Positions 47,882 through 59,990 of a stretch of DNA of 64,000 nt are shown here, in pieces. Origin of the DNA: Salvator merianae. Lineage: Eukaryota > Chordata > Lepidosauria > Squamata > Teiidae. Position 1 is the stretch's first letter. Every line of letters begins with the position of its first letter. A program made the translations under genes and the position numbers. The stretch covers positions 2,768,899-2,832,898 of the forward strand of contig QVOM02000102.1 in assembly GCA_003586115.2 (NCBI GenBank). The letters are read 5' to 3'. The notes beneath the pieces are model-generated. The model did not search any database. It worked only from the letters and a program-made list of their open reading frames with translations, and was not told where the DNA came from.

Positions 47882-49270
47882 CCATAATCTGCAGGAATCA
47901 AACAATGATATTAGTTGAAGGATGACTATAATGGGTAACTTTTTATGGATTCACCTGTTACTCATATCTCTTCAGACATTCCAAAGCAATTTATAATATG
48001 ATCCCTAAAGAACAGGGCAAAAAACAAAGCTTAAACAATATAATTTATTTATTATTACTTGTTTTTACATACTTAACAAAGGTAAATTGCTTCTAAAATC
48101 TGAAGTGCTAAAACAATTTTAAAGCTATAGAAAAACAAAAACAAAATTAAGAAAAAGTGGAATGAGGATAGCACAATGAAAAGATGGGTAGAAAGATGAG
48201 TCTTATATGGCACCTTCCAAATATAAGAGGAGAGAATATTTCACATTCTACAGCAGGGTAGATGCCATCACAAAGAAGTACTCAGAAGACTCATTTATTT
48301 TATTTCCTAATGTCACATTATTTTGATGAACCTCCTCGGGCATTTTATCATCATTATTCTTAAACATTGTCTACTCCAGTAATCTGACTAACAACTTAAA
48401 TGTATGAAATAAAACAGATATGGAGAGGAAGTATATTATCATCATCACCTTCTAGATTATGCAAATCATTTTCATCATCTTCATCATTCTTATAGAGGTA
48501 CACCTGACCTTTAAGTAATTTTTGAGAAGATGATTTCAATGAAGGGTACATACTAAGGACTAGTTTTGTTCCTCATTCTAGACACATACTAATAGTTCAG
48601 TATCGATATAGATGCCAATGTATATGTAGAGAAAAATCCCCTTAATTTTATTTCTCTGTTCGTTTGTTACTTCAGATATTCCAATAAATAATCAAGAGCT
48701 TATTCACTTGGTTCTGTGTCACACAAGCCCTCACTGCTTGCTTGAAGTTAACAATAGTAGCTGACAAAAATCCCGAGCCATCTCTTCATTTGCTAGGGTA
48801 TAGCTCCTTAGCTGTAGTAGAATTCCTTCACTATACTCTGCCCTTGAAACTCAGAGCCTGGCTACACACAAATTATAATCTTCAACAGAACAGTTTTCAC
48901 TACATAGTGAACATATGTGTAAATGTATAAATTCATAGCTGATGTTCATTAGGTACCTGTTAATCTGTGATATTTACTGAGTGCATTGTTTGTATTTGGA
49001 ATGAGTATTATGAGTTGCAAAGCACATTTGCTTCTCTGGCATGACCGTCTTTCACTGTAGTATATGTGAAGCAAGTGAGTGTAAGGATGGGTGAGTGTGC
49101 CTGGCCTTACAAGTACTGTCAACCAATCAGGATCAGGTGTCACCTCCTGTTTGGTATGCAACTTTTTTCCTCTTTCTCTAAATATGCACATAAGCACTCA
49201 AGTGGATATAATACTGTCTTTTGCACTTAAATACACAGAAGATTGTAATAGCATGTAAACACAAAAACAG
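47882..49270. other. AT-rich unique sequence
   Basis: ATC-rich patches at 48,438-48,492. No gene recognised. Confidence 0.4.
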
Positions 49271-49278
49271 GTCCATTC

Positions 49279-50425
49279 TAGGGGTGTGCACGAAAATTCA
49301 AAGCAACGAAATTTCATACGAATTTCGTTGCTTCGCGACTTTCACATAAAATGCGAAGTGGCATCTCCATTGCCAAAGCGAATGGTGGAAGTCCCGGCCA
49401 TTTTCGCTAATTTTCGGGACCTTCGCCACTCGCCGCGAATGGCCGCTTTCTTCTTTTTTCGCTGTGAAAACTTCGATGCGTCGAAGTGCGGTGGCTTCGT
49501 AGCCTCAAGTCTCTGCCTCTAGAGGTGGAAATTGTAATGCATCACATTAGGAAATATGGTATTTTTTAACTCTTCACCTGCCTCGCATCGATCGCACCAC
49601 ATGAGGATGAAAAACTCAGATGGCTAGGAGTTAATAAAACTTCTTTGATGGTGGTATATAGTTTTGCGTTTTGAAATGGAGGACAAGGCAAGGCGTCATT
49701 TCACTGCTGCTTGGAAGTAGGGAGGGAGTTATTTAATCCTGCGGCTGCCTCCAGTCTTCTAAATTACGTGCTTAGCTGAAGGCAATTGCTTTGCGTGTCG
49801 CTGACTGAGCCCGCCCACCTCGTAGGCGAGGTAATAATTTCTGTGTCCCAAACGATTGGCATGGACGGCAGCCAGCAACGAGTTGTGCTGATAAGTTAAA
49901 GTGACAGAAGTTAGCGCGCATGCGCGCACAGACATGAGCATCGAAAAGGCATCGAAAATGACGAAAAATCAAAGCAAAAAAAATCCCTTCGCTTGCTTTT
50001 GCTTGCTTTCGCCTCTCTGGTGTATTAGCAAAATCATAGTACTTCCAAGCAACCTCGCGATCTGCAGTGAGGAACCCCCAACGTGCCTTCATTGCTTTGA
50101 ATCCTGCTACAAACCAGCCGCCGGCTAAAAGTAAGCTCCGTGCAATTTTTACCTTTAACAAAGCAACTCCTTAAATTAGCAATGTGGACGGTCAAATATA
50201 GAAGGGACAGGGCAGGGGGATATGCGGCATTTCCCTATAGAAAGAAGTGTATGTTTTTCAATACTTATTTCCTTCATTTTGCACTTTCGGGTTTTTTGCG
50301 AAAATTTGCTCAGCGAAAATGAAAGTTGCCATTTTCGCGACTTCCATTTTCGTACGAAAACGAAGCAACAGAGCTTCGATGCTTTGCGAAACGAAAACCG
50401 AAAATTCCTTTCGTGCACATCCCTG
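49279..50425. mobile_element. hAT-like non-autonomous element, complete, 1,147 bp
   Basis: The best-preserved copy. Left end TAGGGGTGTGCACGAAAATT, right end TTTCGTGCACATCCCTG; inverted, the outer 14 bases differ at two positions. Identical 8-bp flanks gtccattc lie at 49,271-49,278 and 50,426-50,433. The YAGGG start and 8-bp duplication are hAT hallmarks. A sub-terminal hairpin with arms AAGCAACGAAATT and AATTTCGTTGCTT (49,301-49,334) could be a transposase-binding site. Many CpGs remain, implying relative youth. The longest frame (49,772-50,161, minus) has no transposase domain, so it depends on a partner elsewhere. Confidence 0.9.
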
Positions 50426-50623
50426 GTCCATTCTGTACGTTTGTAATGGCCAATGACTAAATAAATGAAATAAACACAGATCAGTAAATGAAAGTGTCTG
50501 TAAACAAGATAATTAATAGAGCAGAGCAGATTGATTATGAAAAAGGAAGGCTATCTGCTGATTCATAAATTGCACTACTCTATATATGCGTTCTGTGGTT
50601 AATCAACTTACAGCTGAACACAG

Positions 50624-51918
50624 TGTTACACGCCATGCTCTGGGTGTGAGCTTTTATTTTCAGGGAAATAGCCAAGGCATTAGACCATTTTACGAATCCT
50701 CGGCCAGGTTTTAACAGCACTAAAAACTGGCAAGAAAGGCCCCTGGATTGCTTTTAGGAATGCTCCAAACACTGTTCTATAATTAATCAGGGTTAAAACA
50801 TTATTGAATGGAGGAAAGTCCTCAACATCAATTTTAAAAAGCCCCAAAATACAGTCTTCAGCAGCTATACAAGAACAAGATTGCGATTGAGAGAGAGGTA
50901 GAGAGAAATGTGCAGCTCTGGAAAGCCCCAAAAAGGAAGGAAAACAGTGTTTTATTATCTGGGCTCAGAGCTTTGTAGGACAATAAGGTAAGGCTAAGAA
51001 AAGAGCCTATCTTTGTCTATTCCTGTGCTAAAACCCTATTTTTCTAAATGGAGCATCCAGTTATGGTTCTCACCCTTTTGAAGTAGCAAGGAGCAGGAGA
51101 GGAGGCAGAGTGGAATGGAGCTTCTTTTATGTTAGAAATCAATGGATATTGGGGGGGGGGTCTGAGCGGTTTTAGCGTTTAGGGGGGGCTGCTCCAAAAG
51201 TAAGATTTTTATCCACATTGGAAGGATTCACTTCTCCCTTCTGGTTTCATCCCAGGACAGAGCTTTTCTAGGCTATGATGCATTGCTGTTAATGCAATTC
51301 TGCACTGACTGGAATTTTGAAGGGAGGGAATAAGGAGGAGTTTGTGATGTCAGTACTTGTGTCATGGATACCCTTATTTAGTCTGTTTCCTGTCTCCTTG
51401 GCATACATGCAGGGATGAGTAAACACACCTGGACTTGTTTGTTTGTCTGATAATGAATGCTAATTGGTGTTCTTGATAACCTTTGCTCAAGACATCCTCT
51501 TCAGACATGGTCGAAACTAGTTTTGGAAGAAACCTATTGTCCTTCTGTTTACTGTAGCTTCAAGATGTTTACTGAAGCAATCAGTCTTCTGTGGGTTGCA
51601 AAATACTTATTGGTAACCATTAATGTCTTTAACTTTCTGAGCTAACTCCGGCAGCCAGGTTTTAGCTTATTTAAGAGAAAAAGGGAAAATGTTGATATTT
51701 TTACAGACAGGCTTGCCCTTTTAAAAATGGGTGCAAGCAGAGGAAAAACAAGGGTAAATTTGATTTCTGCAGTGTCCAGGATTCTGGTCAGTTTCCCTGT
51801 ATTTACAACCTTTATGGCAGATATATTTCATGGAATCCATGTCCATTTATATACAGTAAGAATGTCTGTGCTCCTGCTTCTGTATGGCAGGGCTATGAAT
51901 TCTGGGTGTTTTGCTACA
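50624..51918 (-). mobile_element. LTR type A, copy 3 (solo)
   Basis: Starts TGTTACACGCCATGCTCTGG and runs parallel to 1,324-2,571 over its whole length, for example TTTGTGATGTCAGTACTTGTG (51,339) and CTGTATGGCAGGGCTA (51,879). Ends near TTTGCTACA. The G-run at 51,151-51,160 is copy-specific. Minus sense. No clear duplication and no internal region. Confidence 0.75.
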
Positions 51919-52729
51919 ACTCCCTGATTCCAGACAAAATACTCTCAGTATTTTTGTCTAGATTCAACATTTATAATTACTTATGCTCTATAATCTGGAT
52001 CTGGATTCTTCAGAGAAGTTCTGTTCAGTTTCCTTAATGCAAGTCCAGTTAAGATCAGCACAATTATTTGTGCAATAAATATGACCACACTTGGGTGCAT
52101 GGCTATGTTTAGTAATCCTGTAGAGGTCTTTGACCACCCAAAAAGGCTGTCCCAAAAAGAATGTCAAGCAGAGGACTCTTATTTATTCACTAATATGTAT
52201 GAACAGTGCATGCAGTCTGCATCAGGCTGGTCACAGAAATTTCCAAACCAATTAACCTAGCCATAGAAAAAACTGGGGGGAAAAAAGGTGTATCTGATGT
52301 CTGGCAGATTTTCTGCAGCTTTTGGCAACCCTGCATTTAGTACTTACATGTTTAAGCACATAACCTTTCTTTATATAAGAAAGCCAGGAAAACAGCCAGA
52401 ATTGACAATTTGCATGGACCAGTCATTGTATTTTGCAGGAAAGCAGTGTTCAATGCATGAAACATAGCTCTAGTATGTTCAACATGAATTCCCTTTCTGT
52501 GTGACTGTGTGAATAAGTGCACTGGGATTGCACTATTGCAACTTCCTGTCTTCTTTAATGTGTATTACTAGTAGATTGCCATAAAAAAAATAAAAATCTA
52601 AATTGCAAGGTAAGCTACCAATGTAGCTAGGATCTTAGTCTTTTGCACTTCCTGCATTTTTCTAATATCTGTTGGTTTTCTGTAATTTTAGGTTATTCCT
52701 TCAGCCCTGATCAACTAGATGGTTTTGCT
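51919..52729. other. Unique sequence
   Basis: No recognised feature. Confidence 0.4.
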
Positions 52730-53030
52730 TAGAGATGAATGAATGAAACTGAACCTCCCTAAGTTTGGTTTGATATAAAGCCAGAATAAAACTGTTTGTG
52801 AACAGATTGCAAACAATTCAAAGTTATTATTATTATTACTAAAAAAATTGGAAATGTGTTTTGAAAAATCCCTTTTTAAAGGGCAAGATGTAGTCAAACA
52901 TGAACTATTTAAATTGAACTGTTCTATTAAACTAAGCAACACAGGTTGAGTTTGGGTTTGGATTTGTACTGGCTCAAACTAAATGGTTTGTTTGAACTGT
53001 TAAAATTTGACCTGAATTTGCATATCCCTA
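52730..53030. mobile_element. hAT-like short element, 301 bp
   Basis: Left end TAGAGATGAATG, right end TTTGCATATCCCTA. Flanks gttttgct and gttctcct match at 6 of 8. It shares GTTTGTGAACAG and GGTTTG phrases with the 33.2-kb copy, so these two form a subfamily. (ATT)n lies at 52,826-52,839. Confidence 0.65.
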
Positions 53031-54150
53031 GTTCTCCTTCTTCTCCTCAGGCACTGTTTGCACAGTGCCGTTGTGGCACCATGCACGAGTCACAAGTACA
53101 TAAGGTCTGCATGCTCCAGTGCTATGGAAGAAAGTGGAATATGCATATACCCACACTCATACAGTGCACATCCTCTCATAATGATTACTGTAAAAGTAGT
53201 ACAATACTAACCGCTCTGCCTTAAAAGTGTTGTAACCTGCCACCACCATTGTATGTGTGACTCTATGTTACATTCTTTGAAGTGATAGCTCTGTTCAATC
53301 AAACACAGGAAATGCCCTACTCCTGGGGCCATTCCCTGTGTTTCATTACATTGGCCCAGAAACATCATAGCTGGGAAATGAAAGTTCCCTGGATGTATGT
53401 TTGTGCAGTCACAAGTGGCAGCAAGCATATGAAGCTCACACCACAGCCTTCAGACTTTTAACACTCTTTTTTTAGTGCACTGTGTGGTAGCACTCTTGTT
53501 AGAGCAGCAGTAATACATATCCTCCCTCAGACTGCATCCAAACAAGACCCCAACTGAGTAGTTCATGTATAGCAATGACCCACAGCTGTGATGGAGATGG
53601 AAGGGAGGACAAATGGCTGAAATTCTGAAGTGGCCCTTTGCAGCTGCTAGAAACTTTCCTGTGGAATGCCATCTTCAGGGATGTAATTTCCCAGTTGGAA
53701 CACCAGCTGGGGAGCTGAAATAATTCCAGAATGCAGTCACATGCAGGATATGGAGGCTGGAATTAAGGCTATTGATTCAGTATCAGATAACATGCTACAC
53801 CCTGATGCTAATTCAGTAACAAAAAGACAGACTTGAAAATACCATTCTGCAGTTAGGTTACCCTTTTTGGTGTTTGGGATAGGAGGGAGCCACTTACAGG
53901 TGGGAATGTGCACCCCTAGGTGCACATAGATTGCCCATTTTCTGCTACATTAATGCAGCCTCAAATTCAGATTATCATACTAAATACTGTCAAAATGTAG
54001 ACTAAAGTAATAATTCTAATCAACTTTAAAATATTATAAGTCATACAAGATGCTAAAAGTCAGGATAAAGTGATGATGGGGTGGAATGAGAAGTTAGGGT
54101 TAGGGTTTTTGTCTCTTGTTGATACCTTTCATATTTCTAATAATTTAACT
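53031..54150. other. Unique sequence
   Basis: A short GTTAGGGTTAGGGTTT, two telomere-like units, lies at 54,093-54,108. No gene recognised. Confidence 0.4.
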
Positions 54151-55001
54151 TAGGCTGTGTTCAGACTAGCGATTTTTAAAATCACCTGCATTAGAGGAAC
54201 GTATAATCCCTGGGTGCACAGGAAAAAAGCCTTCCACATACACTTACTGATGAGGCGCTTCACAGATCTAACATCAGAGCCTGCAAAGGGAGCTGCTCGC
54301 TGATTGGCCACTCCCCGCCTCTCTGTTAAGAAGTTCCCCAAGTCATTCACTCCTTAACTGTCTTCTCTTTTTCTCCCATTCACTTTCTCTGTTTCACTGG
54401 ATCCCTTTTTCTCCCATTCACGAGGGAGACGTTTTCTTTGGAAAAGGGAAAACCTTTTCCAAGGACTTGTATGGAACTTTTAAACCTTTAAACCTTTTAA
54501 AACCTTTTTTAAAACCTCTGCTTCTGCAGAGAGGCAGGAAGTGGATGCCTCAGTTGAACTGAGCAGAGTGAGAGATTTGCCCAGATGGGGAGAAAAGGGG
54601 AGGGAGATTTGCCAGTGCTGAGAAACTTTTCAAACCCCTTGCCTTCTGCAGTTAAAAAAGCACGCTGAACTTTAGTAGCTAGGGGCTTTCTCCCAATCCT
54701 GATGCTACTGATGTCTTTTTTAATCTACAGAAGGCAGGGAATTTGAAAAGTTTCCCCTGCCGGCAAGAGCTCGCTCGCCCCCTCCCTTCTTGTGCTGTTG
54801 TCCTGCTGATTCCTGCAAGGCTCTGGTTAGTTGAAGAGCTTCCCAAGGTGACCCAAAAGCACAGAAAAGGCGATTATGGATGAGGCGACCTAGGCAGCCT
54901 CGGAGAGGCTCAGAGGCATTTTTTTTCAGCGAGCTTTGTGGATACTGCAGCTTCCGTGCGACCGGAAGCCGACCAGAATAGCTCGTCTGATCACACCCTT
55001 A
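54151..55001. mobile_element. Terminal-inverted-repeat element, about 851 bp, class unassigned
   Basis: Left end TAGGCTGTGTTCAGACTAGC, right end GCTCGTCTGATCACACCCTTA; inverted, they match over most of 22 bases. The two ends carry TA at the border, but no longer duplication is legible. The interior contains a TTTAAACCTTTTAAAACC run (54,479-54,512), TTTCTCCCATTCAC twice (54,370 and 54,409) and a G+C-rich right half. No transposase frame. No second copy was noticed in the window. Confidence 0.6.
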
Positions 55002-55012
55002 GAGAAAAGTAT

Positions 55013-55350
55013 TGTTGGGAGCTGTACACTGGGTATACTGGTCTTTGGAGAAAATAGTTCTGCTTGGCAGAAGGAATTTCCGTGGGACCATATAGTTGAA
55101 AGGTATTAAAAATGGAGAATTAACTGGACCACCAATGAGAAACAGTAAAGAGGCAGAGAAACACTCTGGGGACAAAGATTCGTTGAAAACAAATCAAAAA
55201 CTTTATTTAAAATATAGCAAAAAAGTTTAAAACAAGATAAAGACATTGGAATTGTCACTTTTGGCAGCTATCAATCGATTGCTAAGTGTCAAACAGCAAG
55301 CATACAGCAAGACTGGCAAATCAATGCAGTATAAGGGTTTTTCTTATAGA
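55013..55350 (-). mobile_element. LTR type B fragment
   Basis: Starts TGTTGGGAGCTGTACACTGG and shares AAAATGGAGAATTAACTGG (55,112) and the AACTTTATTTAAAATATAGC site (55,198) with the two longer copies. The 3' (plus-strand) continuation is lost or too diverged. Confidence 0.6.
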
Positions 55351-55379
55351 TGGAGCTGTGCATAGAGTCCTCCTTCAGC

Positions 55380-55830
55380 TCAGCTATGATTAATTGAAAA
55401 ATACAACCAGTTTTGTAAGCTCTCATTCCAGGCAAAGTCCAGGTAGAGAGAGAAAGTTTTCTAGCAGGGATTTATAAACCTAGCAAGCCCGAGAGAGCAA
55501 AAGGTGAAATCTAACACTGAGGGCTAAGAGGAGATCACAAAACTGAAGAAAAGGGAGCTGTTTTTCTCACCTTCCAGCACATTGCTTTATCCTGTGAGTT
55601 CTCTGTTTCTAATAAAGTTTGTGTTCTGATCTAGTCCAATCCTCTGGAGGTGGTTTTGTTGCTGTCTGATTGTTCTTTTATGGGGTACAGTTCCAATTTA
55701 TCATTTGTAAAGCCATAGAGTAAAGATCCTGCTTTTGAGAGCTAGTTGTGTGGGTGAGCTATTATTCCCATTAAAATCAGTAGTTCCAGTACATTGCTTG
55801 CAAGAAGTGACATCAGGAACAATATGACAT
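55380..55830 (+). mobile_element. LTR fragment, plus sense, related to types A and C
   Basis: A clear polyadenylation signal TTTCTAATAAAGTTTGTG (55,606) parallels TTTCTAATAAAGTTGCACC in the type A copy at 63,808, and a U5-like GGGTACAGTTCCAATTTATC ... GTAAAGCC end (55,682-55,715) parallels type C. The 5' boundary is not resolved. Confidence 0.45.
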
Positions 55831-56944
55831 CATAGAGCTTGGCATTGCTCTCAGAAATTCAGAAGGTATGGAAAAGAGGGAGATCAACACAGGTGAGACC
55901 AGATAAGTGATCCTCCTCTTTACTAGGGGCTCTATAAAGGTGCAATCTAGTTTGAGGGTGAGTGGCTGTTTCAAATGTTTTAAAATAATAATTTGCACAT
56001 GACTAGTATCATTCAATGAAATGATACATGCATGGTTGTGTAAAGTACCATATGGGTAGATCAATCCTAGCAAGCCATGAGAGGGATCCAATGAGAATGA
56101 CAGACAATCATTTACAATCTAATACTCTTTTTTGGAAGCTGAGTTGAGGGCAAAGCTATACCAATTGCAACACAGCTTCAGCACACCCCTTTTCAGACCT
56201 GTCAGATATTTGATGACAGATAAGTCTCTTTCTGAAGCTCTGTGTTGTATTCTAGTTTGTCTCCAGACATCTTTCAGCATTTGTAAATGGATGATATATA
56301 ATTGTATCCAATTATACTGCCCTCATCAGTATTCCGTCTTTTGAACTGTGCAGAATTCTTCATGAGATGAAGACTAAAGATAAATGTGCACAATGAAATG
56401 TGTGGTGTTTATTACTGATTTCTATGCAGTTATGAACTTTTTGTATAAGCCTCTTTTATTGCTAGTCTGACCTTTGACTTTTGCATTTCTGGGTATAAAA
56501 AAGGGGGTTGAAGAATAATGATTCTGTGAAAATCATGTTGTTGAAGATTTACAGTTGTTTTCATCTTACTTCAAAAACAGAAGCTAAGAGTTTCTCTGAA
56601 GTCTGTAAGTGCTAGAAACAATATCTTTTTTTCTCCTCCCAAGTAAGTACCTTTCTTCTTTATCTTCAGCCAGAAAAGCTTTACACGGCACTAGATTTGA
56701 ACACAACAGAAACTGTTTTCTTTTTTGGGGGAAAACAGAACCAAAAAGTCCTCAAGCTTAGCTTTAATAATGGACACTATAATTTATAATAAATCCTGCC
56801 AATTTAGTAGCAGAGATATTTTCTATTCATTTCAAGATCCAGGGTCAATAATCTGACATTGTCATAGTGTAAATGAAGTACACCAAAATAAATGTCTTCA
56901 TTATACATCAACTCAGATAGTATGGAATGGACATCTTTAATTTA
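55831..56944. other. Unique sequence
   Basis: No recognised feature. Confidence 0.4.
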
Positions 56945-57466
56945 TGGCCTTTCTGCACTTGTTGGTGTTCCACATCAGATAGTGTACTAAAGGCCTCCCT
57001 TCTGCATGTTAGTGTGGAATATGGAAGGCCCTGCCCACAGCCAGTATGATCTGTCCACAGAGGATAGAGCATGATCCAAATCAGGAGCAGGTTGATCTGA
57101 ATCACTAGTAGACTTTACAATTGAGGTCTACTGGCATACTAGTGGAGCCAAGTCCATGCCATGGAGACATGCAGAGTGCACACACCTCTGTGTTCTGGAT
57201 TACTGGGAGACCCATTTTGGTGGAACAGCAAATTGTGCCACCACATTAGGTCTCACAGGGGCTCCAAAGCCAGGAACATTAGTCCCTCACTGTTGGACCT
57301 ACAGAGGTCATTTTGAAGTTTGCATGACTCTTGGGACTGGTGTGGGGTCTGGAACAGCCATTGCCATGCAAGTGACATTGTTCCATCCCTCCCATTCTTG
57401 AGATGTATTGCTTTGCTCCAGATCTACTAGATCTCTAGATTACTCCAGGTAAGACCAGAAAGGCCC
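56945..57466. mobile_element. Harbinger-like non-autonomous element, 522 bp
   Basis: Left end TGGCCTTTCTGCAC, right end GACCAGAAAGGCCC, flanked on both sides by TTA (56,942-56,944 and 57,467-57,469). The 3-bp TWA duplication suits PIF/Harbinger. Unlike the 16.75-kb hairpin it has a non-palindromic interior. No transposase frame. Confidence 0.65.
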
Positions 57467-57514
57467 TTATAATACCACACTACCTGTTATCCTCTAGATA
57501 AGTTCACATGAACC

Positions 57515-59990
57515 TTGATAGTCAAGAATGGCATCACTATGATGCTCCAGAATGGCAACCATGGGTTGTCTCAGTATCTAATGGGCCCAACTGATACAGC
57601 AGGCCATACCCTTGATCTGGTTCTTCCCTCGGAGCTGATAAGTGAGAATCCATTAAGAGGAGAGATAGTGGTCAGCCCGTTGTGATGAACAGATCATTCA
57701 CTGGTGAGATTTGAACTTGCAGTGGCAGCTCCCCTCTTCAGGGATGGGTGACCTATAGAGATGGATTGCCCCCAGAGACTTACGGAGTTTGAGCGATTTC
57801 CAAATTCTCTGGGGATTTTCCAGTTGGCATGAATTGTGCTCCTGTCAAGGCTCTGGTCCCTTTCTGGAATCAGGAGATGAGCAGGATCATCAACATGTTT
57901 GCTCCCAAGTATCCTTGGCATACTTGTGGAGCCCATAAAGCACCTTGGTATTCCGTGGAGCTGCAGGGGATGAAACAGGAAGGTTGATGGCTAGAAAGAA
58001 GTGGCGCAAATTCCACTGCGAGTTTGACCAAACCAAGGTTAGAGAACACTATCGTGTCTACCATGTGGCAGTGTACACTGCCAAATGGAGTCTTTTTCTT
58101 TTCTGCCACCATTGTGTCCTTGAGTAGCTGTCCAGCAGAGCTCTTCAGAATGGTAAATGGCCTCATAAGATCTAGCCTGATGGAGCATGGGCAATGACCA
58201 TGAAATATCTACTGTGACAAATATGCAAGGCACTTTGAGGGCAAAATTGCTCAGATTCATGGGGGATTGGATGTCACAATTGGGAACAGACCAGAGGAAG
58301 TGACAGAGAACTGTCTTGTCCAGTTATTTTGGATCAATTTCAATTGTTGCAGGCTGAGCACCTGGATAAGCTACTTGTGAGGGTTCAGGCAACAATGTGT
58401 CTTCTGGATCCTTGCCCTTCTTGACTAATTAAAACTAGCTGGCAAGGTATGATTGGGCTGGTCCAGGGAGTAGTGAATGCCTCTTTGACAGATGGGGTTG
58501 TTCCTCCAGCTCTTAAAGACACAGTGGTGTGTGCGTTCCTCAAGATGGCTTCGCTGGATCCAGAAGATTTAAAAAACGTTTGCTTGGTGGCTAACATACC
58601 TTTTTTGGGCAAGGTACTGTGAGAGTTCAACTGCAAGCATACTTGGAAGAAGCTGATCATCTGGAGTCAATCTGGCTTCAGGCGTGGGTACTGCACAGAA
58701 ACCACCTTGGTTGCTCTGGTTGATGACCTTCTCCAGGAGAGAGACAGGGGGAGTGCAACCCTGTTGTTCTTCTGATCACTTGGCAGCTTTTGATACCATT
58801 GACCATGGTATTCTTCTGGAGAGGCTACAGAGTTTGGGAGTTGGAGGCAGTGTGCTGCATTGGTTCCATTCCTATCTCCAAGGCCAATCCCAGAGAGTGA
58901 TAGGAGGAAATTCTTGTTCAACACCCTGGGAACTCACTTGTGGGGTTCCTCGGGGGTTGATCTTATCTCCCAATGCTTTTCAACACTTATATGAAGCTGC
59001 TGAGAGAGGTCATCAGGAGATTTGGAATGAGATGTCATCAATATGCCAATGACACCAAACTCTGTCCCAACTGAATCAGGAGAGGTGGTTGAAGTGCTTG
59101 ACAAGTGCCTGGAGGCAGTAATGGGCTGGATGAGGGCCAATAAATTGATGCTGAATCCAGACAAGACAGAGGTGCTTTGTGTCACCGTGTCTCGAGCCTA
59201 TGAAGTTGGGAGGTGTTCTGTTCTTGATGGGGTTGTAATGCCTTGGAAGGGACGGTTATGAAATCTAAGGGTGCTCTTGGACTCTGCACTGATGCTTGAA
59301 GCTCAGGTGGAGGCCATGGTCAAGAGTGCCTATTCCCAACTACAGCTGGTCCAACAGCTAAGGCCCCTTCTAGATAGAGATGATTTGGCCACAGTTATCC
59401 ATGCTCTGATAACTTCCAGACCGGACTATTGTAATGCATTCTACATGGGGTTATCTTGAAGTTGGATTGGAAGCTGCAGCTGGTTCAGAATGCAGCTACT
59501 AGGTGACTGATCAGGACATGTGGCCAGATGCACATCATGCCAATCTTAAAAGAGCTGCACTGGCTGCTAATTCGCTACCAAGCCTAATTCAAGGTGTTAA
59601 TCTTAACTTAAAAGGTCCTAAATGATGTGGGGCCCAAATATCTAAAGGAACACCTTTGTCCATATCAACCTGTCCATGCCCTAAGACCTGTAGGGGACAA
59701 CCTTCTGGTTGTACCATCATCTTCAGTAGCACCCAGGATAGGGCCTTCTCAATGATGGCTCCCAGACTATGGAATAGTCTGCCCCCTGAGGTGTGTCATG
59801 TACTTTCACTTTATATGTTTAGAAAAGCAGTGACCTTTGGGTAAATAAGGAAACAGCTTTTCCTCTCCATTTTCAGACACTGTTATTGTTTTAGTATGTT
59901 CATTTTATATTGATTTTTAATGTTGTAACCCACCCTGAGACCTTGCGTATAGGGTGGGATAAAAATGCAAATATAAATAAGTAAGTAAAT
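57515..59990 (+). pseudogene. L2-clade LINE, 5'-truncated, about 2.5 kb, ORF2 remnants
   Basis: Broken frames give ORF2 of an L2-type non-LTR retrotransposon in order. The end of the endonuclease (GHTLDLVLSSELI-like, 57,605) comes first. A linker (FAPKYPWHTCGAHKAPWYS, about 57,897) follows. Then the reverse transcriptase: AAFDTIDHGILLERLQSLG (58,785), GGSVLHWFHSYLQGQSQRV, CGVPRGLILSP (58,940; family CGVPQGSVLSP) and the catalytic box as QYANDTKL (59,050), where the first Asp of YADD is Asn. MGWMRANKLMLNPDKTEVL follows at 59,122, and then LDYCN- and PPRLWNSLPPEV-like C-terminal segments (59,760). The 3' end has ACCCACCCTGAGACC and a (TAAG)n tail. Frameshifts and stops make it dead. Confidence 0.9.

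Noticed and set aside
49772..50161. 129-codon minus-strand frame inside the hAT-like element as a transposase
   Set aside because: No hAT catalytic or dimerisation motif. The diverged copy at 1-614 does not preserve the same frame.
54093..54108. Telomere-like GTTAGGGTTAGGG (also CCCTAACCCTAA at 47,091)
   Set aside because: Only two units at each place, too short to claim interstitial telomeric repeats.
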